This document shows, in pieces, positions 1 to 13,606 of a stretch of 64,000 nucleotides of DNA; position 1 is the stretch's first letter, and each line of letters opens with the position of its first letter. The DNA is from Rutidosis leptorrhynchoides (Eukaryota; Streptophyta; Magnoliopsida; Asterales; Asteraceae). The position numbers were made by a program, and so were the translations under genes. Where the stretch lies: the NCBI RefSeq assembly GCF_046630445.1, contig NC_092339.1, positions 54,607,501 through 54,671,500 on the forward strand, read 5' to 3'. The notes beneath the pieces are model-generated. The model ran no database searches. It was not told where the DNA came from and saw nothing but the letters and a program-made list of their open reading frames with translations.

Positions 1-410
1 CATCTTGATGTGCCCGTTTGTTTTTCTGGTGATTGATTCTGTTCAAGATCAATCATGGTGTGATTCTCTGTAATAGTTTGAAGTATTTCTATTTTCATCT
101 TTAGTGTTCTATCAAACGGTTGTGTAATTTTGGCTATAAGTGAATCTTGATTTATGAGATTGAAGTCTTCTTGTGTTATTGTTTAATTTTTACACAAGTC
201 AACAGATACAAATTAGATGCAACCTTCTCCAACGTAAACAAGAATTCACCAAAATGCATTATCACCTTTCTGTACTGTTTTATATAAAGGCTCCATACCT
301 CGTTTACTAGTATAAATATAGGACCTTGTAATATTCATAAGAATCAATTCAGTTTTATGCAACTGATCAATACTTATAAAGTATTCAACATTATTTTTAC
401 GTAATTGACA
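1..410. other. Unassigned AT-rich flank
   Basis: No coding segment, terminal inverted repeat or known RNA was recognised. It lies just outside the duplicated unit that begins near 411. Confidence 0.4.
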
Positions 411-831
411 AAACCTTTGATCTAATGCAATCTTGACAATTTGTTGTCGTTTAATTTTGATTATGTATCTTATTAGTCTATATTATATATTATACATATA
501 AACATATTGCATCATATCCTTTTATCTTCACCATCACCATCACCATCACCATCACCATCACCATCACCATCACCATTGTAAACAAACACACTGTTTCATT
601 GCGTTTAACATTTCAAATCACGATGTCACCTTAAATCTAATAATCACACTAACCTTCATTCTAAGTTTTCCTTTTATTTCCCCACCTTAAATTGATTAAT
701 TCTGATACATAATTTAAGAGGATGGATATGTATATTGATTATAGGAGTTAGTAATGCTAAAGAGCTTCTTTGTAAACCAAACGCCCGTTTTCAATGCATT
801 ACATAATGTTACTAATAAAATATTACTAGAA
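411..831. repeat. Left half of duplicated unit A
   Basis: This segment matches 24950-25375, including the CACCAT microsatellite, the phrase around 'gtaaacaaac' and the stretch before 'atgttactaataaaa'. Its continuation is at 23203-23757, separated by the nested CACTA/copia/LARD stack. Units A and B are therefore an ancient direct duplication of roughly 0.96 kb covering the 3' end of the TIO-like gene and its downstream flank. Confidence 0.8.
529..576. repeat. (CACCAT)n microsatellite, unit A
   Basis: About eight perfect CACCAT hexamers. The matching array in unit B, at 25085-25145, is longer. Confidence 0.95.
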
Positions 832-883
832 CACTATAAAAAAGTTTTCATTTTGTAACACTTGCTTAGTTTTTGACGCCTTC

Positions 884-1350
884 TGTTGGGATTTATAATC
901 TGATGAGTCAAAGTGTTTTGCAGTTTTAAAGTCTGAAGGTTTAGAGTCTGAAGTTGCAGACTCTGGTATTTTCTGAAGACAACGTTTTGGATTTCTTGAT
1001 GGCTAAGAAAAGGAAGATTCTGGAGATATGTTTATATATTAAGAAGATATGTTTTGATTTGATCTTATCTCCAGAAGATAAACTTTATAATTGATTTGAA
1101 TATTCGTTAAAGTTTAGGTTTATCTTTTTCTTAATTATAGCCAAGTTGTTTAGGAAACCAAATCTCCAGATTTGGTGTTAAACTATATAAATAGGGGCGT
1201 ATTGTTTAGCTATGTGATTGTATCTTTGCATGATTAATATTATCTTTCATATATCTTCATATCGTGTTCTCTCAATTATTGTTCTTATAATTCATATTTA
1301 TTATTCAATTGAGAGTCTGGTGTTCATAGATCAAATAATGTGAAGTGATA
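884..1350 (+). repeat. Copia 5' LTR
   Basis: It starts TGTTGGGATT and ends GATA just before the PBS. It matches 22487-22932 with about ten substitutions visible by eye, and has an extra ~21 bp near 1027-1047 that repeats 'gatatgttt'. Ends TG...TA rather than TG...CA, confirmed by the flanking TSD. Confidence 0.93.
1184..1193 (+). promoter_or_regulatory. LTR TATA box
   Basis: TATATAAATA followed by GGGGCG, in the 3' part of the LTR. It is the likely U3 core promoter of the copia element. The equivalent in the 3' LTR is at 22768-22775. Confidence 0.6.
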
Positions 1351-1352
1351 AT

Positions 1353-1364
1353 TGGTATCAGAGC
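1353..1364 (+). other. Copia primer binding site (tRNA-iMet)
   Basis: TGGTATCAGAGC two bases after the 5' LTR is complementary to the 3' end of plant initiator tRNA-Met, the usual primer for copia elements. Confidence 0.92.
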
Positions 1365-3680
1365 AGGAAAGGTGTAAATCCATTCTTGGTAATCTTTTAA
1401 AACGATCCATATATTCATCAAGATGTCTACCAGTACCATTCCAACCCCAGTTATGGCTGGAAAAGGTGTGCCTATATTCGATGGCACAGACTTTGCAACA
1501 TGGAAACTGAAAGTCCTATGGTTTTTAGGTTCCATTCATGAAGATGCTGAACAAGTTATCACAACAGGACCCATTATTCCTGGTGCAATGGTTGATGCTG
1601 TTCCATGAAACGCCCCGTCCTAATCCATCCGGACGAAGTCCATATCTATTATAAATGAATCATAATAGTTGGTTACATCGCGAGGTACTTGACCTCTATA
1701 TGATACATTTTACAAACATTGCATTCGTTTTTAAAAGACAAACTTTCATTTCATCGAAAGTTGACAGGTATGCATACCATTTCATAATATCCAAACTATA
1801 AATGACCTAATCTGTCATTTACTTAATAATAATCTCTAATGAACTTCAACGACTTGAATGCAACGTCTTTTGAAATATGTCATGAATGACTCCAAGTACT
1901 ATCTTTAAAATGAGCAATGCGCAGCGGAAGATTTCTTTCAAACCTGAGAATAAACATGCTTTAAAGTGTCAACCAAAAGGTTGGTGAGTTCATTAGTTTA
2001 TAGTAATCATTTCATTTCATCATTTTAATAAACCACAAGATTTTAAGTATTATAAAATCGTGCAGAAGTCCCATTCCAACTGCACAAACAAAATATCATT
2101 CATATGAATAACACCTGGTGAGGATTCCAAAATATAATAGTAACCATCTGTGCCGGTCTTTCACCCCACGGCTGAATACATGTGCCTTCAAAATATAGAA
2201 CCTCTGTGCCGGTCTTTACTCCCCCACGGCTGAACACATGTATATAAAATATAGGACAACCGGTGCCAAAATATAAAACCATTCATTCAACTCGGGAGCT
2301 CATTCGCTCTAACCGAAATAAACCAGTGATAATACGTACCATAATAATCAATCCCAACCCCAGATAATTCTATCATAGAATGCAGTTCGATTACTTGTGT
2401 CTATTTCGTAAAACAGTTATAAAAGTTGCGCATGTGTTCTCAGCCCAAAAATGTAAAGGGTAAAAAAGGTAATTGAAACTCACGCATATAAATATTGTAA
2501 AACAGTTAATAAACATTTGCATGTATTCTCAGCCCAAAAATGTAAAGAGTAAAAGGGATCATATGAAACTCACCATAGTGTATTTTGTAGTAAAAATACA
2601 TATAACGACATTGAACAAGTATAGGGTTGGCCTCGGATTCACGAACCTATATTATTCATATAGATATATTAAAACATATAATCGTATTTGAATAAGTTTA
2701 TATATATTAATGATCATACTAATTATATTATGTGTTATATAGATAAGTTTAATATATTTAATTTATATATTTCATATAACTGATATTCATTATAATATAT
2801 TAATAATACTCATTTATATTAAGGTTTATATATAAAAAAATATATTTATTTATTAGTTGATATATTTATATATAGCTATGTTAATATCATTTTAATAACA
2901 AGAATATAGTGATATGTAATATTAATATTATTATAACGAATTTTATATAAAAAAATATATCTATTTGTAGTAATACTAAAATGATAAGGATAATAATACT
3001 AATGATAGTAATAACATTAATAGTGTTAATTTTTAATAATAATAACTTTACTAATTTTGATAAAAATGATAGTTTTAATAAATAAATAAAAATAATAATA
3101 TCTTTGATAAATGTTTAATTATAATGGTACTTCATTTTAAAAATAAAATGATGATAATAATAACAATATTGATAATAATAATATTCTTAATGATAATTTT
3201 AGTAATAATGATAACTTTGATAAAAATTTTGATAATCCTTAATAGTGATGATAATAACGATTTTAGTGATATAATGTTAATAATAATACTAGTAACTATA
3301 GTAATAATTTTATTAATAACGATAATAGGAATAATAATAATAATGTTAATAATTAATTAATAATGATACTAATACTAACTTTTAGGTTAATAATAATTGT
3401 GTTCATATTATTTTTAATCTTGGTAATAATAATAATTATAATTCTAATAGTAATTAGTGATAATAACATTAATAAATAATAACAATATTAATAATAATAC
3501 TAATAATTTAATGAAGAACTACCTCAAAAATGGTTTTCTAAAAAGAAATGCATCAGACCGGAATCGAACTCGAGACTTCTCGCTTAACCATAAACGTCCT
3601 TAACCAACTACCCTGTTCTGTTTTTCTAGTTTGAATCAAAGACTAAATCTTATAAACCATCATCATAGTCGAACTCTTTT

Positions 3681-4162
3681 GGCCCAACAGCAAATGTTAA
3701 TTTTTCGGCCCAACAGAAAACCTAAGTTGGGTCTCGGCCCAATGGAAACTATAATTCTCGGCCTAACAGAATCACACCCTTAAGACAGCTTTTATTGGAA
3801 ATAAAAAGTAAACATTTGCAAGCTCCTGGTTTCGAACCCACAACCTCCTGTTCAACTCCCACACTCCAAACCACCGCTCTATCTTAATCTTTCTGAGATA
3901 CCTAGAACATGTAATTCTTTATTACGTAAGGGTCTGTTAATCATCATCATCAACTAACATTATCATCACCTTTCGATTTATCTTATCATGATATACATAA
4001 ACATCTTGATCATCATTATAATCTTAATCAAACCATCCTCATCATCCTATATCTCATGTATCATAAGCTTCTCGTAAAAAAAAAATATAATAACCGAATG
4101 TTACTGTGACCCATTTGATCGACTTATGGCCTAAGTGGAACAAAAAAAATCATATCGGCCCA
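3681..4162 (-). promoter_or_regulatory. Cluster of TGGGCC (site II-like) motifs in the LTR
   Basis: GGCCCA, which is TGGGCC on the minus strand, occurs at about 3681, 3707, 3736 and 4157, with a GGCCTA variant at 3760. Several copies are embedded in the same 'cggcccaacag' context. TGGGCY 'site II' elements bind TCP factors in plant promoters (established knowledge). That they act here is inference. The cluster is conserved in the right LTR. Confidence 0.4.
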
Positions 4163-5502
4163 ACACTTGGTTTTAAAGGGTCACGGTCCAAGGAACTAGT
4201 CCATCAACAAACTTGAAGTATCGGCCTACTCAGAAAAGGGAAAAAAAAATATAACTTTGCTGAACCCTTATCCTCATTATCGTTATGCTATAAATTTGTA
4301 ATCTAGCATATTTTATTTTCATGAAAATTGGCTCCACCGAATTGATTAACAATAACCTTAGGTCCACTAATTTGCCCAACAAGTGGTGGTGTTGCTTTAC
4401 TACTTGTCGACCACAAAGATAAAGAGAAAAGAAAAACATGAAATCACCTTTTTATTTAGCATCAAACTTCCATCATCTTTTATAGAATATAGGTATAGAT
4501 ATATAAATAATGAAGTAGCAGAAGCATTAGTAGCTGCAATTTAGTAATGAACGTGATGGCTTGTGGTGATGGAGAGTGGTGATTGGGTGACGAGTAACAG
4601 CATACAGAAAATAGAAAGAAGTAGCAACAGCAGGTGAAAACAGTGGTGGGTTTTGAATGGTAATCGAACAAAGATAGTAGTAGTAGTTTCTATAGCTGCA
4701 ATGATGGTGAATTAAAGGTGATGGGTTTCATTTGATAAGTAGCCACGAGGTAGTATGTAGGTTCGTGGGTTGTCTTGGATTCAAACGTCCAACGGAAATA
4801 GGAAACAGTAGTAGTCGTTAGATGTAGTTTAAGGGTGTGGTTCATGGTGGAGTGATGGTGTTTATGGTGTTTGGTTTTTGAAGAAAAAGAATTGTTGTCG
4901 GTTTTCTTTTTCGATTAGCATCATCGAGTAGTAGTATATAATAATAACGAAGATGGTAAGCAAGTAATTGAAACAGCAAACTTGATGATATCAATTTGTT
5001 GGATAGTGAAAGTGGTCGACCGATAGTACAAGGGAAGAAAGTAAAAAAAATAAAAGTGACAAAGATGTTTAACATAATTGGAGAAATATGATTTGGAAGG
5101 ATTCAGTTAACCAGCTGTACACAGATTTGATGTCATCAGATGTAGTTGTGAAAAAAGAAATCGATTTCTTTATCTGATTCTATCTATATACCAATATATA
5201 TATATTTAACCGATTTATATATCCATCATATTCATATATTTGTTTCTTTTTATATTTGAATTTATATTTATTTATTTTAGTTAACTTTATTACTAAATAT
5301 AAATATAACAATATTAATTATACATATACTAATATTAATATAACATTTTATATTTTTAACTTGTAACTAAATATATTACAATTTATTAATCAGGTATCAT
5401 TTATTAATTATCCAATCTAATACATATATATAATAACATATATTAAATATTTATTATTTATTCCTTACAATATAATAATAATCATTTATAGAAATCAATA
5501 AT

Positions 5503-5504
<2 letters not shown>

Positions 5505-5547
<43 letters not shown>
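5505..5547. repeat. (AT)n microsatellite, left LARD LTR
   Basis: About 21 dinucleotides. The equivalent tract in the right LTR (13318-13397) is roughly twice as long. Confidence 0.95.
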
Positions 5548-5552
<5 letters not shown>

Positions 5553-5846
5553 TCACATAATAGTAACTTAATTATTCTATTTATTATTTTATATTTTTAA
5601 ATTCCAATTAATTAGGTGTACTTTTATTAATTCAAAATGCGGTATGTACACTTATATTTATATATATATGTTTATATTTATTTATACACAATTGTTCGTG
5701 AATCGTCGGGAATAGTCAAAGGGTAATTGATTTCATGAATATAGTTTTCAACTTTCGAGACTCTGCATTACAGATTTTTGCTTATCGTGTCAGAAACATA
5801 TAAATATTAAAGTTTAAATTTGATCGAAAATTTTCGGGTCATCACA

Positions 5847-5882
5847 GTACCTACCCGTTAAAAGAAATTTCGTCCCGAAATT
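5847..5882 (-). other. LARD polypurine tract region
   Basis: The minus strand reads AAATTTCGGGACGAAATTTC, then TTTTAACGGGTAGGTAC, directly before the 3' LTR. The same phrase adjoins the LTR of the separate gypsy element at 41462-41500, which links the two families. Confidence 0.75.
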
Positions 5883-8424
5883 TGATCGAGGTCGTCATGG
5901 CTAACTATAAAAATGTTTTCATGACGAATATGAGTTTATAAATAGAGTTTTATCATCATTGAGTAATATAGATAAAACAATTTAATTATACGAAGAGTAT
6001 AAGTGAAGCTATCGCAGAAAAGTGAAATGAGTGAATATAGATTCGTTTTAACCGATGACGTAGTTATGGTTGGACTTCAGAATTCGTGGGATTTAAAGAA
6101 AATCTTCGTAATAAGATTTGGTTCTTCGGAGATTAAGGAAATCAGGATCTCCTTTGATTAAATGCAATAATCTGTTTCGATTTCCCTGTCGGATATTTCA
6201 CTATAAATTCACCCCCTTCGTTTCCTTATTTCCATATCTCACATCTTCTATTCTTTCTCCTTAGTTCATACTTTATAGTATTTGTTAATATGCTTCATCC
6301 CGTTTTGGTTCTTGATATACTTCTAACCTTCATATCTGTCATTCTTCTCTTTCATCTACCACCGGAGGATTTTATGTACTTCTACTATTATCTTGGGGTT
6401 ATAGTGTTATTAATTTTCCCGTGCCTTTACGTGGCAATACGTATTGATATGCACGGTTTGTAATTTATGTGTTGTTGTCGAGTTTTATATTCTCCATTAT
6501 GTTTCGAAGCTTCATGCTTTCATTTTCTCTTCCCGAATTCGAGTCAAGCGAATAATGGTCCAGAATTCGTAGTTATGAATTTCGAAATGAACATAGTTTA
6601 TGTTATAAGAATGAAATCGAAATGGCACGGTTTTGATTTGTTAAATTACCAGAGTATCCGGAAAGATAGAACTATCAAGAAGATATGTTCTTAATATGTT
6701 TAGAGGTTGAGTAGAATGCAAGAGTCGTGTAAATGGCACATGATGATGGTATGTTCTGTGAATCATCACGTTCCATTAGAAACTCAGCATGAATTACTGT
6801 AATATAATCACGTTGATCAAGTGTCATTATATTATACTAACTCATGCATCAGTTCCCAACACCACTTCAAAAACATTCATATTTTAAACTCGAAAGTTTA
6901 CAGAATATAGAAACTAAAACAGTTTCCTTTTATGATATAATACAGATAGCGCGGAGAGATTATTAATATCGAACGAGAATACTTATGAAGATATCTTCAG
7001 AAATATTGAGGATATTAATAAAAAAAGGTATGATGATATCTTAGGATTTCAGAATTAAATTATGATGAAGAGATTCATTCACGATGATTTAGAGTGGTTA
7101 AGGAGTAAGGTATTCGTTAAAAATTTCATCAGAAACAGAATCATTTGGATTCTTTATGTACAAGTTTAGTCCTTGTATTTTGTTCAGAGTTTCAGGATGA
7201 AAGATCATAATTCGAAGGGATAAATGTTATATGTATATATAACTTTTGATGTAGAAACGTTGCGAGATTCAAAATATTGATTGCTAATTCCCGGTAATTG
7301 GTATGGTAATTCTCGTCATAAGATATGGATGAGTATATGGTAAAGTTTTAATGAACAAATATAATGGTTTTTCGGAGACACTTAAGCCAATGAGTGATGA
7401 AGTTGCTGATAAGTTTATCGCTAATGGGGTGGGATATAAACGGTTCTTCGGTAATGATGACGAAAGGCAAACTCGTATATCAAGGTTATAATAAGGCTAA
7501 TTCGAATAAAAATTGAAGTTGATTTGCTGAAGCTGTGACAAAATTGGCTACTCTGGAAAGGAGTTGCAAAGTTATTTTTGGTAATATTAACGCTAAAGGA
7601 GCTAGCACATATACGTGTTAAACGTTTACTCAGTTTCCGAGAGTTTTTCAGGTGCATAACTATATGCGTAAATCTTTTCTTCCGTAGATGAAGTGCGGTT
7701 GATTCATCCTCCCGATTGAAGTGTTTTTCAAGAATCACGAAAGGCTTGAACGCAGATTGTAATTGTCAAAATACAAATGAGGTTTCAGATGAAATCAAGT
7801 GGCAAACTTGAAGAATTGTTTAGTTTCATATGTTATAATCAATATTTTAATTCATTTTAATTGTCCACTGTTGGTAGTCCTCAGTTGATTAGTCCACAGT
7901 TAGCTAGGAACAGTTAGCTAGGATTTTGTTAGCGTGGATTCTTAACAAAATTTCTCATAGTTAATTTGTTTATTTCTAACAAATTTTATTCCGTTAAATA
8001 TTTTCTTCATTATGCCACTTGTTGGATTCTGATAGGTCAAAATCCAAATATGAAATTTGAATGGAAATGGTTATTTTGTGGTGAACGGATTCATATATCT
8101 GTGGATGTAAGTAGGATAGGAAATGGCTGTTGAATCAGATTCGAAGAATGTACAGTGTAACTTATTATTGTGGAATCTAAATATCCTTGGGTATTACCTA
8201 CCCGTTAAAATATTTTCATCATTAACAGTTTGTACAAAAGAATTTCTAATCACAATCTTTATGAAAATATATATACATATATATTTTCTTCATATGTAAT
8301 CATGGATTTAATGAGTTAATATAATATTAGACTCATTTGATTTTCGGTTTGAGCTAGAATAAGTAATCTCTAAAACTATTAGGATCCACATATTCTTCGT
8401 AGAATATTGATGACGTTATGGATC
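5883..8424. other. LARD internal domain, non-coding
   Basis: No gag, protease, RT or integrase motif was found in either strand. The largest open stretch is 105 codons on the minus strand (7421-7738) and resembles nothing I recognise. Confidence 0.6.
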
Positions 8425-8850
8425 AATACTTCATTGATAATTGCTGTTGGTACTCCTTGGTATCCATGGTGCGTATGATGTTGATGTTCGTGGAACAGAT
8501 TGTGATGTTGTGGTGTGGGATGCGGATGTTGCTGTTGGTGATGGGGTTGGTGCTGGTGATGTTACTGAAGCTGGTACGTTTTGCACCATATTTTTCAAGG
8601 CTACAACTCAAGTGCGACGCTCGTTGACTTCTTCGATTACTCCGGGATGATTGTCGGTCGGAACGAGCAGATGTATAAGGTTTTGAATTTGAGATAGTAT
8701 ATAATCATGGCGAGATATTCTGGTAATGAGGGTGAAAATGATGTTTTGGATTGGTTCGCCGGTGAGTGCTTCAGGTTCATCACCAAGAGGGAAATTTGGT
8801 AGGTGGAAGGGATCTCCTTCTTCGCGTTTCCATTGATTAAATCGACTACG
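8425..8850 (-). pseudogene. Decayed element-encoded protein, Pro/Thr/Ser-rich
   Basis: On the minus strand a frame reads WKREEGDPFHLPNFPLGDEP near 8825-8765 and continues through a hydrophobic/basic segment to VPTDNHPGVIEEVNERR near 8650-8612. A TGA follows at 8610-8608, then a proline/threonine/serine-rich tail lacking further stops to about 8435. It lies downstream of the PBS, where an N-terminal gag or leader ORF is expected. I recall similar leader-like proteins from composite-family gypsy elements, but the assignment is inference. Confidence 0.45.
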
Positions 8851-9380
8851 AACTCATCAGATGAATTGGGGATGGCTGATTGATTGATTCATTCTGGTGA
8901 CGTTGCTTTCGAAGCTGGAGTGGGACTCCATATTGGAATTCAAGGGACTTGAACTAGTGGTGAGTTCCATTGCGTACAATTGAATAAAGGATTTTTTTTT
9001 TCGATATGAAATGATTTTTGGATGTCGGATGATATTTACATAGAATATCTTGGTATATAGAACAAAAGATTTCGTAGATTACGGAGAAATTTACGAAGCA
9101 TATCAGGCATAGTTTATGGTAATAGATACGCTAAGATATGAATTTTTGTCTATACACTATTCATGCAATCAATACAGTAAGATGTGTCTAGACTAAGAAT
9201 GATAAGCAGGTAATTTTCGACAAGAAATGACAAGCAAAACTTTTGACATGCAGACCAGGTTCAAGTCTAGACTTATTAATATAACCTAACAACTACTAGG
9301 TCGAAGTCCAGACTTCACTAATGCATCCTAACAACTACCGGTTAGACACACTAATGTTGACCTGGTTCGCTAAGACCACC

Positions 9381-9392
9381 GCTCTGATACCA
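9381..9392 (-). other. LARD primer binding site (tRNA-iMet)
   Basis: The plus strand reads GCTCTGATACCA, whose complement TGGTATCAGAGC lies two bases from the LTR that starts at 9395. This fixes the element's orientation as minus. Confidence 0.92.
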
Positions 9393-12300
9393 ACTGAAAC
9401 GCCCCATCCTAATCCATCCGGACGAAGTCCATATCGATTATAAACGAATCATAATAGTTGGTTACATCGCGAGGTACTTGACCTCTATATGATACATTTT
9501 ACAAACATTGCATTCGTTTTTAAAAGACAAACTTTCATTTCATCGAAAGTTGAAAGGTATGCATACCATTTCATAATATCTAAACTATAAATGACCTAAT
9601 CCATCATTTACTTAATAATAATCTCTAATGAACTTCAACGACTCGAATGCAACGTCTTTTGAAATATGTCATGAATGACTCCAAGTACTATCTTTAAAAT
9701 GAGCAATGCACAGCGGAAGATTTCTTTCAAACCTGAGAATAAACATGCTTTAAAGTGTCAACCAAAAGGTTGGTGAGTTCATTAGTTTATAGTAATCATT
9801 TCATTTCATCATTTTAATAAACCACCAGATTTTAAGTATTATAAAATCGTGCAGAAGTCCCATTCCAACTGCACAAACAAAATATCATTCATATGAATAA
9901 CACCTGGTGAGGATTCCAAAATATAATAGTAACCATCTGTGCCGGTCTTTCACCCCACAGCTGAATACATGTGCCTTCAAAATATAGAACCTCTGTGCCG
10001 GTCTTTACTCCCCCACGGTTGAACACATGTATATAAAATATAGGACAACCGGTGCCAAAATATAAAACCATTCATTCAACTCGGGAGCTCATTCGCTCTA
10101 ACCGAAATAAACCAGTGATAATACGTGCCATAATAATCAATCCCAACCCCAGATAATTCTATCATAGAATGCAGTTCGATTACTTGTGTCTATTTCGTAA
10201 AACAGTTATAAAAGTTGCGCATGTGTTCTCAGCCCAAAAATGTAAAGGGTAAAAAAGGCAATTGAAACTCACGCATATAAATATTGTGAAACAGTTAATA
10301 AACATTTGCATGTATTCTCAGCCCAAAAATGTAAAGAGTAAAAGGGATCATATGAAACTCACCATAGTGTATTTTGTAGTAAAAATACATATAACGACAT
10401 TGAACAAGTATAGGGTTGGCCTCGGATTTACGAACCTATATTATTCATATAGATATATTAAAACATATAATCGTATTTGAATAAGTTTATATATATTAAT
10501 GATCATACTAATTATATTATGTGTTATATAGATAAGTTTAATATATTTAATTTATATATTTCATATAACTGATATTCATTATAATATATTAATAATACTC
10601 ATTTATATTAAGGTTTATATATAAAAAAAATATATTTATTTATTAGTTGATATATTTATATATAGCTATGTTAATATCATTTTAATAACAAGAATATAGT
10701 GATATGTAATATTAATATTATTATAACGAATTTTATATAAAAAAATATATCTATTTGTAGTAATACTAAAACGATAAGGATAATAATACTAATGATAGTA
10801 ATAACATTAATAGTGTTAATTTTTAATAATAATAACTTTACTAATTTTGATAAAAATGATAGTTTTAATAAATAAATAAAAATAATAATATCTTTGATAA
10901 ATGTTTAATTATAATGGTACTTCATTTTAAAAATAAAATGATGATAATAATAACAATATTGATAATAATAATATTCTTAATGATAATTTTAGTAATAATG
11001 ATAACTTTGATAAAAATTTTGATAATCCTTAATAGTGATGATAATAACGATTTTAGTGATATAATGTTAATAATAATACTAGTAACTATAGTAATAATTT
11101 TATTAATAACGATAATAGGAATAGGAATAATAATAATAATGTTAATAATTAATTAATAATGATACTAATACTAACTCTTAGGTTAATAATAATTGTGTTC
11201 ATATTATTTTTAATCTTGGTAATAATAATAATTATAATTTTAATAGTAATTAGTGATAATAACATTAATAAATAATAACAACAATAATAATAATAACAAT
11301 ATTAATAATAATACTAATAATTTAATGAAGAACTACCTCAAAAATGGTTTTCTAAAAAGAAATGCATCAGACCGGAATCGAACTCGAGACTTCTCGCTTA
11401 ACCATAAACGTCCTTAACCAACTACCCTGTTCTGTTTTTCTAGTTTGAATCATAGACTAAATCTTATAAACCATCATCATAGTCGAACTCTTTTGGCCCA
11501 ACAGCAAATGTTAATTTTTTGGCCCAACAGAAAAACCTAAGTTGGGTCTCGGCCCAATGGAAACTATAATTCTCGGCCCAACAGAATCACACCCTTAAGA
11601 CAGCTTTTATTGGAAATAAAAAGTAAACATTTGCAAGCTCCTGGTTTCGAACCCACAACCTCCTGTTCAACACCCACACTCCAAACCACTGCTCTATCTT
11701 AATCTTTCTGAGATACCTAGAACATGTAATTCTTTATTACGTAAAGGTCTGTTAATCATCATCATCAACTAACATTATCATCACCTTTCGATTTATCTTA
11801 TCATGATATACATAAACATCTAGATCATCATCATAATCTTAATCAAACCATCCTCATCATCCTATAACTCATGTATCATAAGCTTCTCGTAAAAAAAAAT
11901 ATAATAACCGAATGTTACTGTGACCCATTTGATCGACTTATGGCCTAAGTGGAACAAAAAAAATCATATCGGCCCAACACTTGGTTTTAAAGGGTCACGG
12001 TCCAAGGAACTAGTCCATCAACAAACTTGAAGTATCGGCCTACTCAGAAAAGGGAAAAAAATATATAACTTTGCTGAACCCTTATCCTCATTATCGTTAT
12101 GCTATAAATTTGTAATCTAGCATATTTTATTTTCATCATAACTGGCTCCACCGAATTGATTAACAATAACCTTAGGTCCACCAATTTGCCCAACAAGTGG
12201 TGGTGTTGCTTTACTACTTGTCGACCACAAAGATAAAGAGAAAAGAAAAACATGAAATCACCTTTTTATTTAGCATCAAACTTCCATCATCTTTTATAGA

Positions 12301-13314
12301 ATATAGGTATAGATATATAAATAACGAAGTAGCAGAAGCATTAGTAGCTGCAATTTAGTAATGAACATGATGGCTTGTGGTGATGGAGAGTGGTGATTGG
12401 GTGACGAGTAACAGCATACAGAAAATAGAAAGAAGTAGCAACAGCAGGCGAAAACAGTGGTGGGTTTTGAATGGTAATCGAACAAAGATAGTAGTAGTAG
12501 TTTCTATAGCTGCAATGAAGGTGAATTAAAGGTGATGGGTTTCATTTGATAAGTAGCCACGAGGTAGTATGTAGGTTCGTGGGTTATCTTGGATTCAAAC
12601 GTCCAACGGAAATAGGAAACAGTAGTAGTCGTTAGTTGTAGTTTAAGGGTGTGGTTCATGGTGGAGTGATGGTGTTTATGGTGTTTGGTTTTTGAAGAAA
12701 AAGAATTGTTGTCGGTTTTCTTTTTCGATTAACATCATCGAGTAGTAGTGTATAATAATAACGAAGATGGTAAGCAAGTAATTGAAACAGCAAACTTGAT
12801 GAAATCAATTTGTTGGATAGTGAAAGTGGTCGACCGATAGTACAAGGGAAGAAAGTAAAAAAAATAAAAGTGACAAAGATGTTTAACATAATTGGAGAAA
12901 TATGATTTGGAAGGATTCAGTTAACCAGCTGTACACAGATTTGATGTCATCAGATGTAGTTGTGAAAAAAGAAATCGATTTCTGTATCTGATTCTATCTA
13001 TATACCAATATATATATTTAACTGATTTATATATCCATCATATTCATATATTTGTTTCTTTTTATATTTGAATTTATATTTATTGATTTTAGTTAACTTT
13101 ATTACTAAATATAAATATAACAATATTAATTATACATATACTAATATTAATATAACATTTTATATTTTTAACTTGTAACTAAATATATTACAATTTATTA
13201 ATCAGGTATCATTTATTAATTATCCAATCTAATACATATATATAATAACATATATTAAATATTTATTATTTATTCCTTACAATATAATAATAATCATTTA
13301 TAGAAATCAATAAT

Positions 13315-13317
<3 letters not shown>

Positions 13318-13397
<80 letters not shown>
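13318..13397. repeat. (AT)n microsatellite
   Basis: About 40 dinucleotides, versus about 21 in the sister LTR. Confidence 0.95.
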
Positions 13398-13400
<3 letters not shown>

Positions 13401-13502
13401 ATATTCACATAATAGTAACTTAATTATTCTATTTATTATTTTATATTTTTAAATTCCAATTAATTAGGTGTACTTTTATTAATTCAAAATGCGGTATGTA
13501 CA

Positions 13503-13606
<104 letters not shown>

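Larger units (their letters stand above)
1606..5846 (-). repeat. LARD 3' LTR (left copy)
   Basis: Runs 'tgaaacgcc' to 'gtcatcaca' on the plus strand. Its short ORFs (for example 2100-2282, 3124-3360, 4842-5075) recur in the right LTR but are low-complexity or intergenic in character and are not considered genes. It includes an (AT)n tract at 5505-5547. Confidence 0.92.

Noticed and set aside
3124-3360. Ile/Met-rich ORF (and its copy at 10914-11156)
   Set aside because: It is made of AAT-type low-complexity sequence inside LARD LTRs, with no domain or codon signal.
3549-3620. Functional tRNA gene
   Set aside because: The A and B boxes are suggestive, but the acceptor and T stems do not pair by eye.
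8418-8650. Plus-strand ORFs near 8.4-8.65 kb
   Set aside because: Shadows of the minus-strand Pro/Thr-rich relic.
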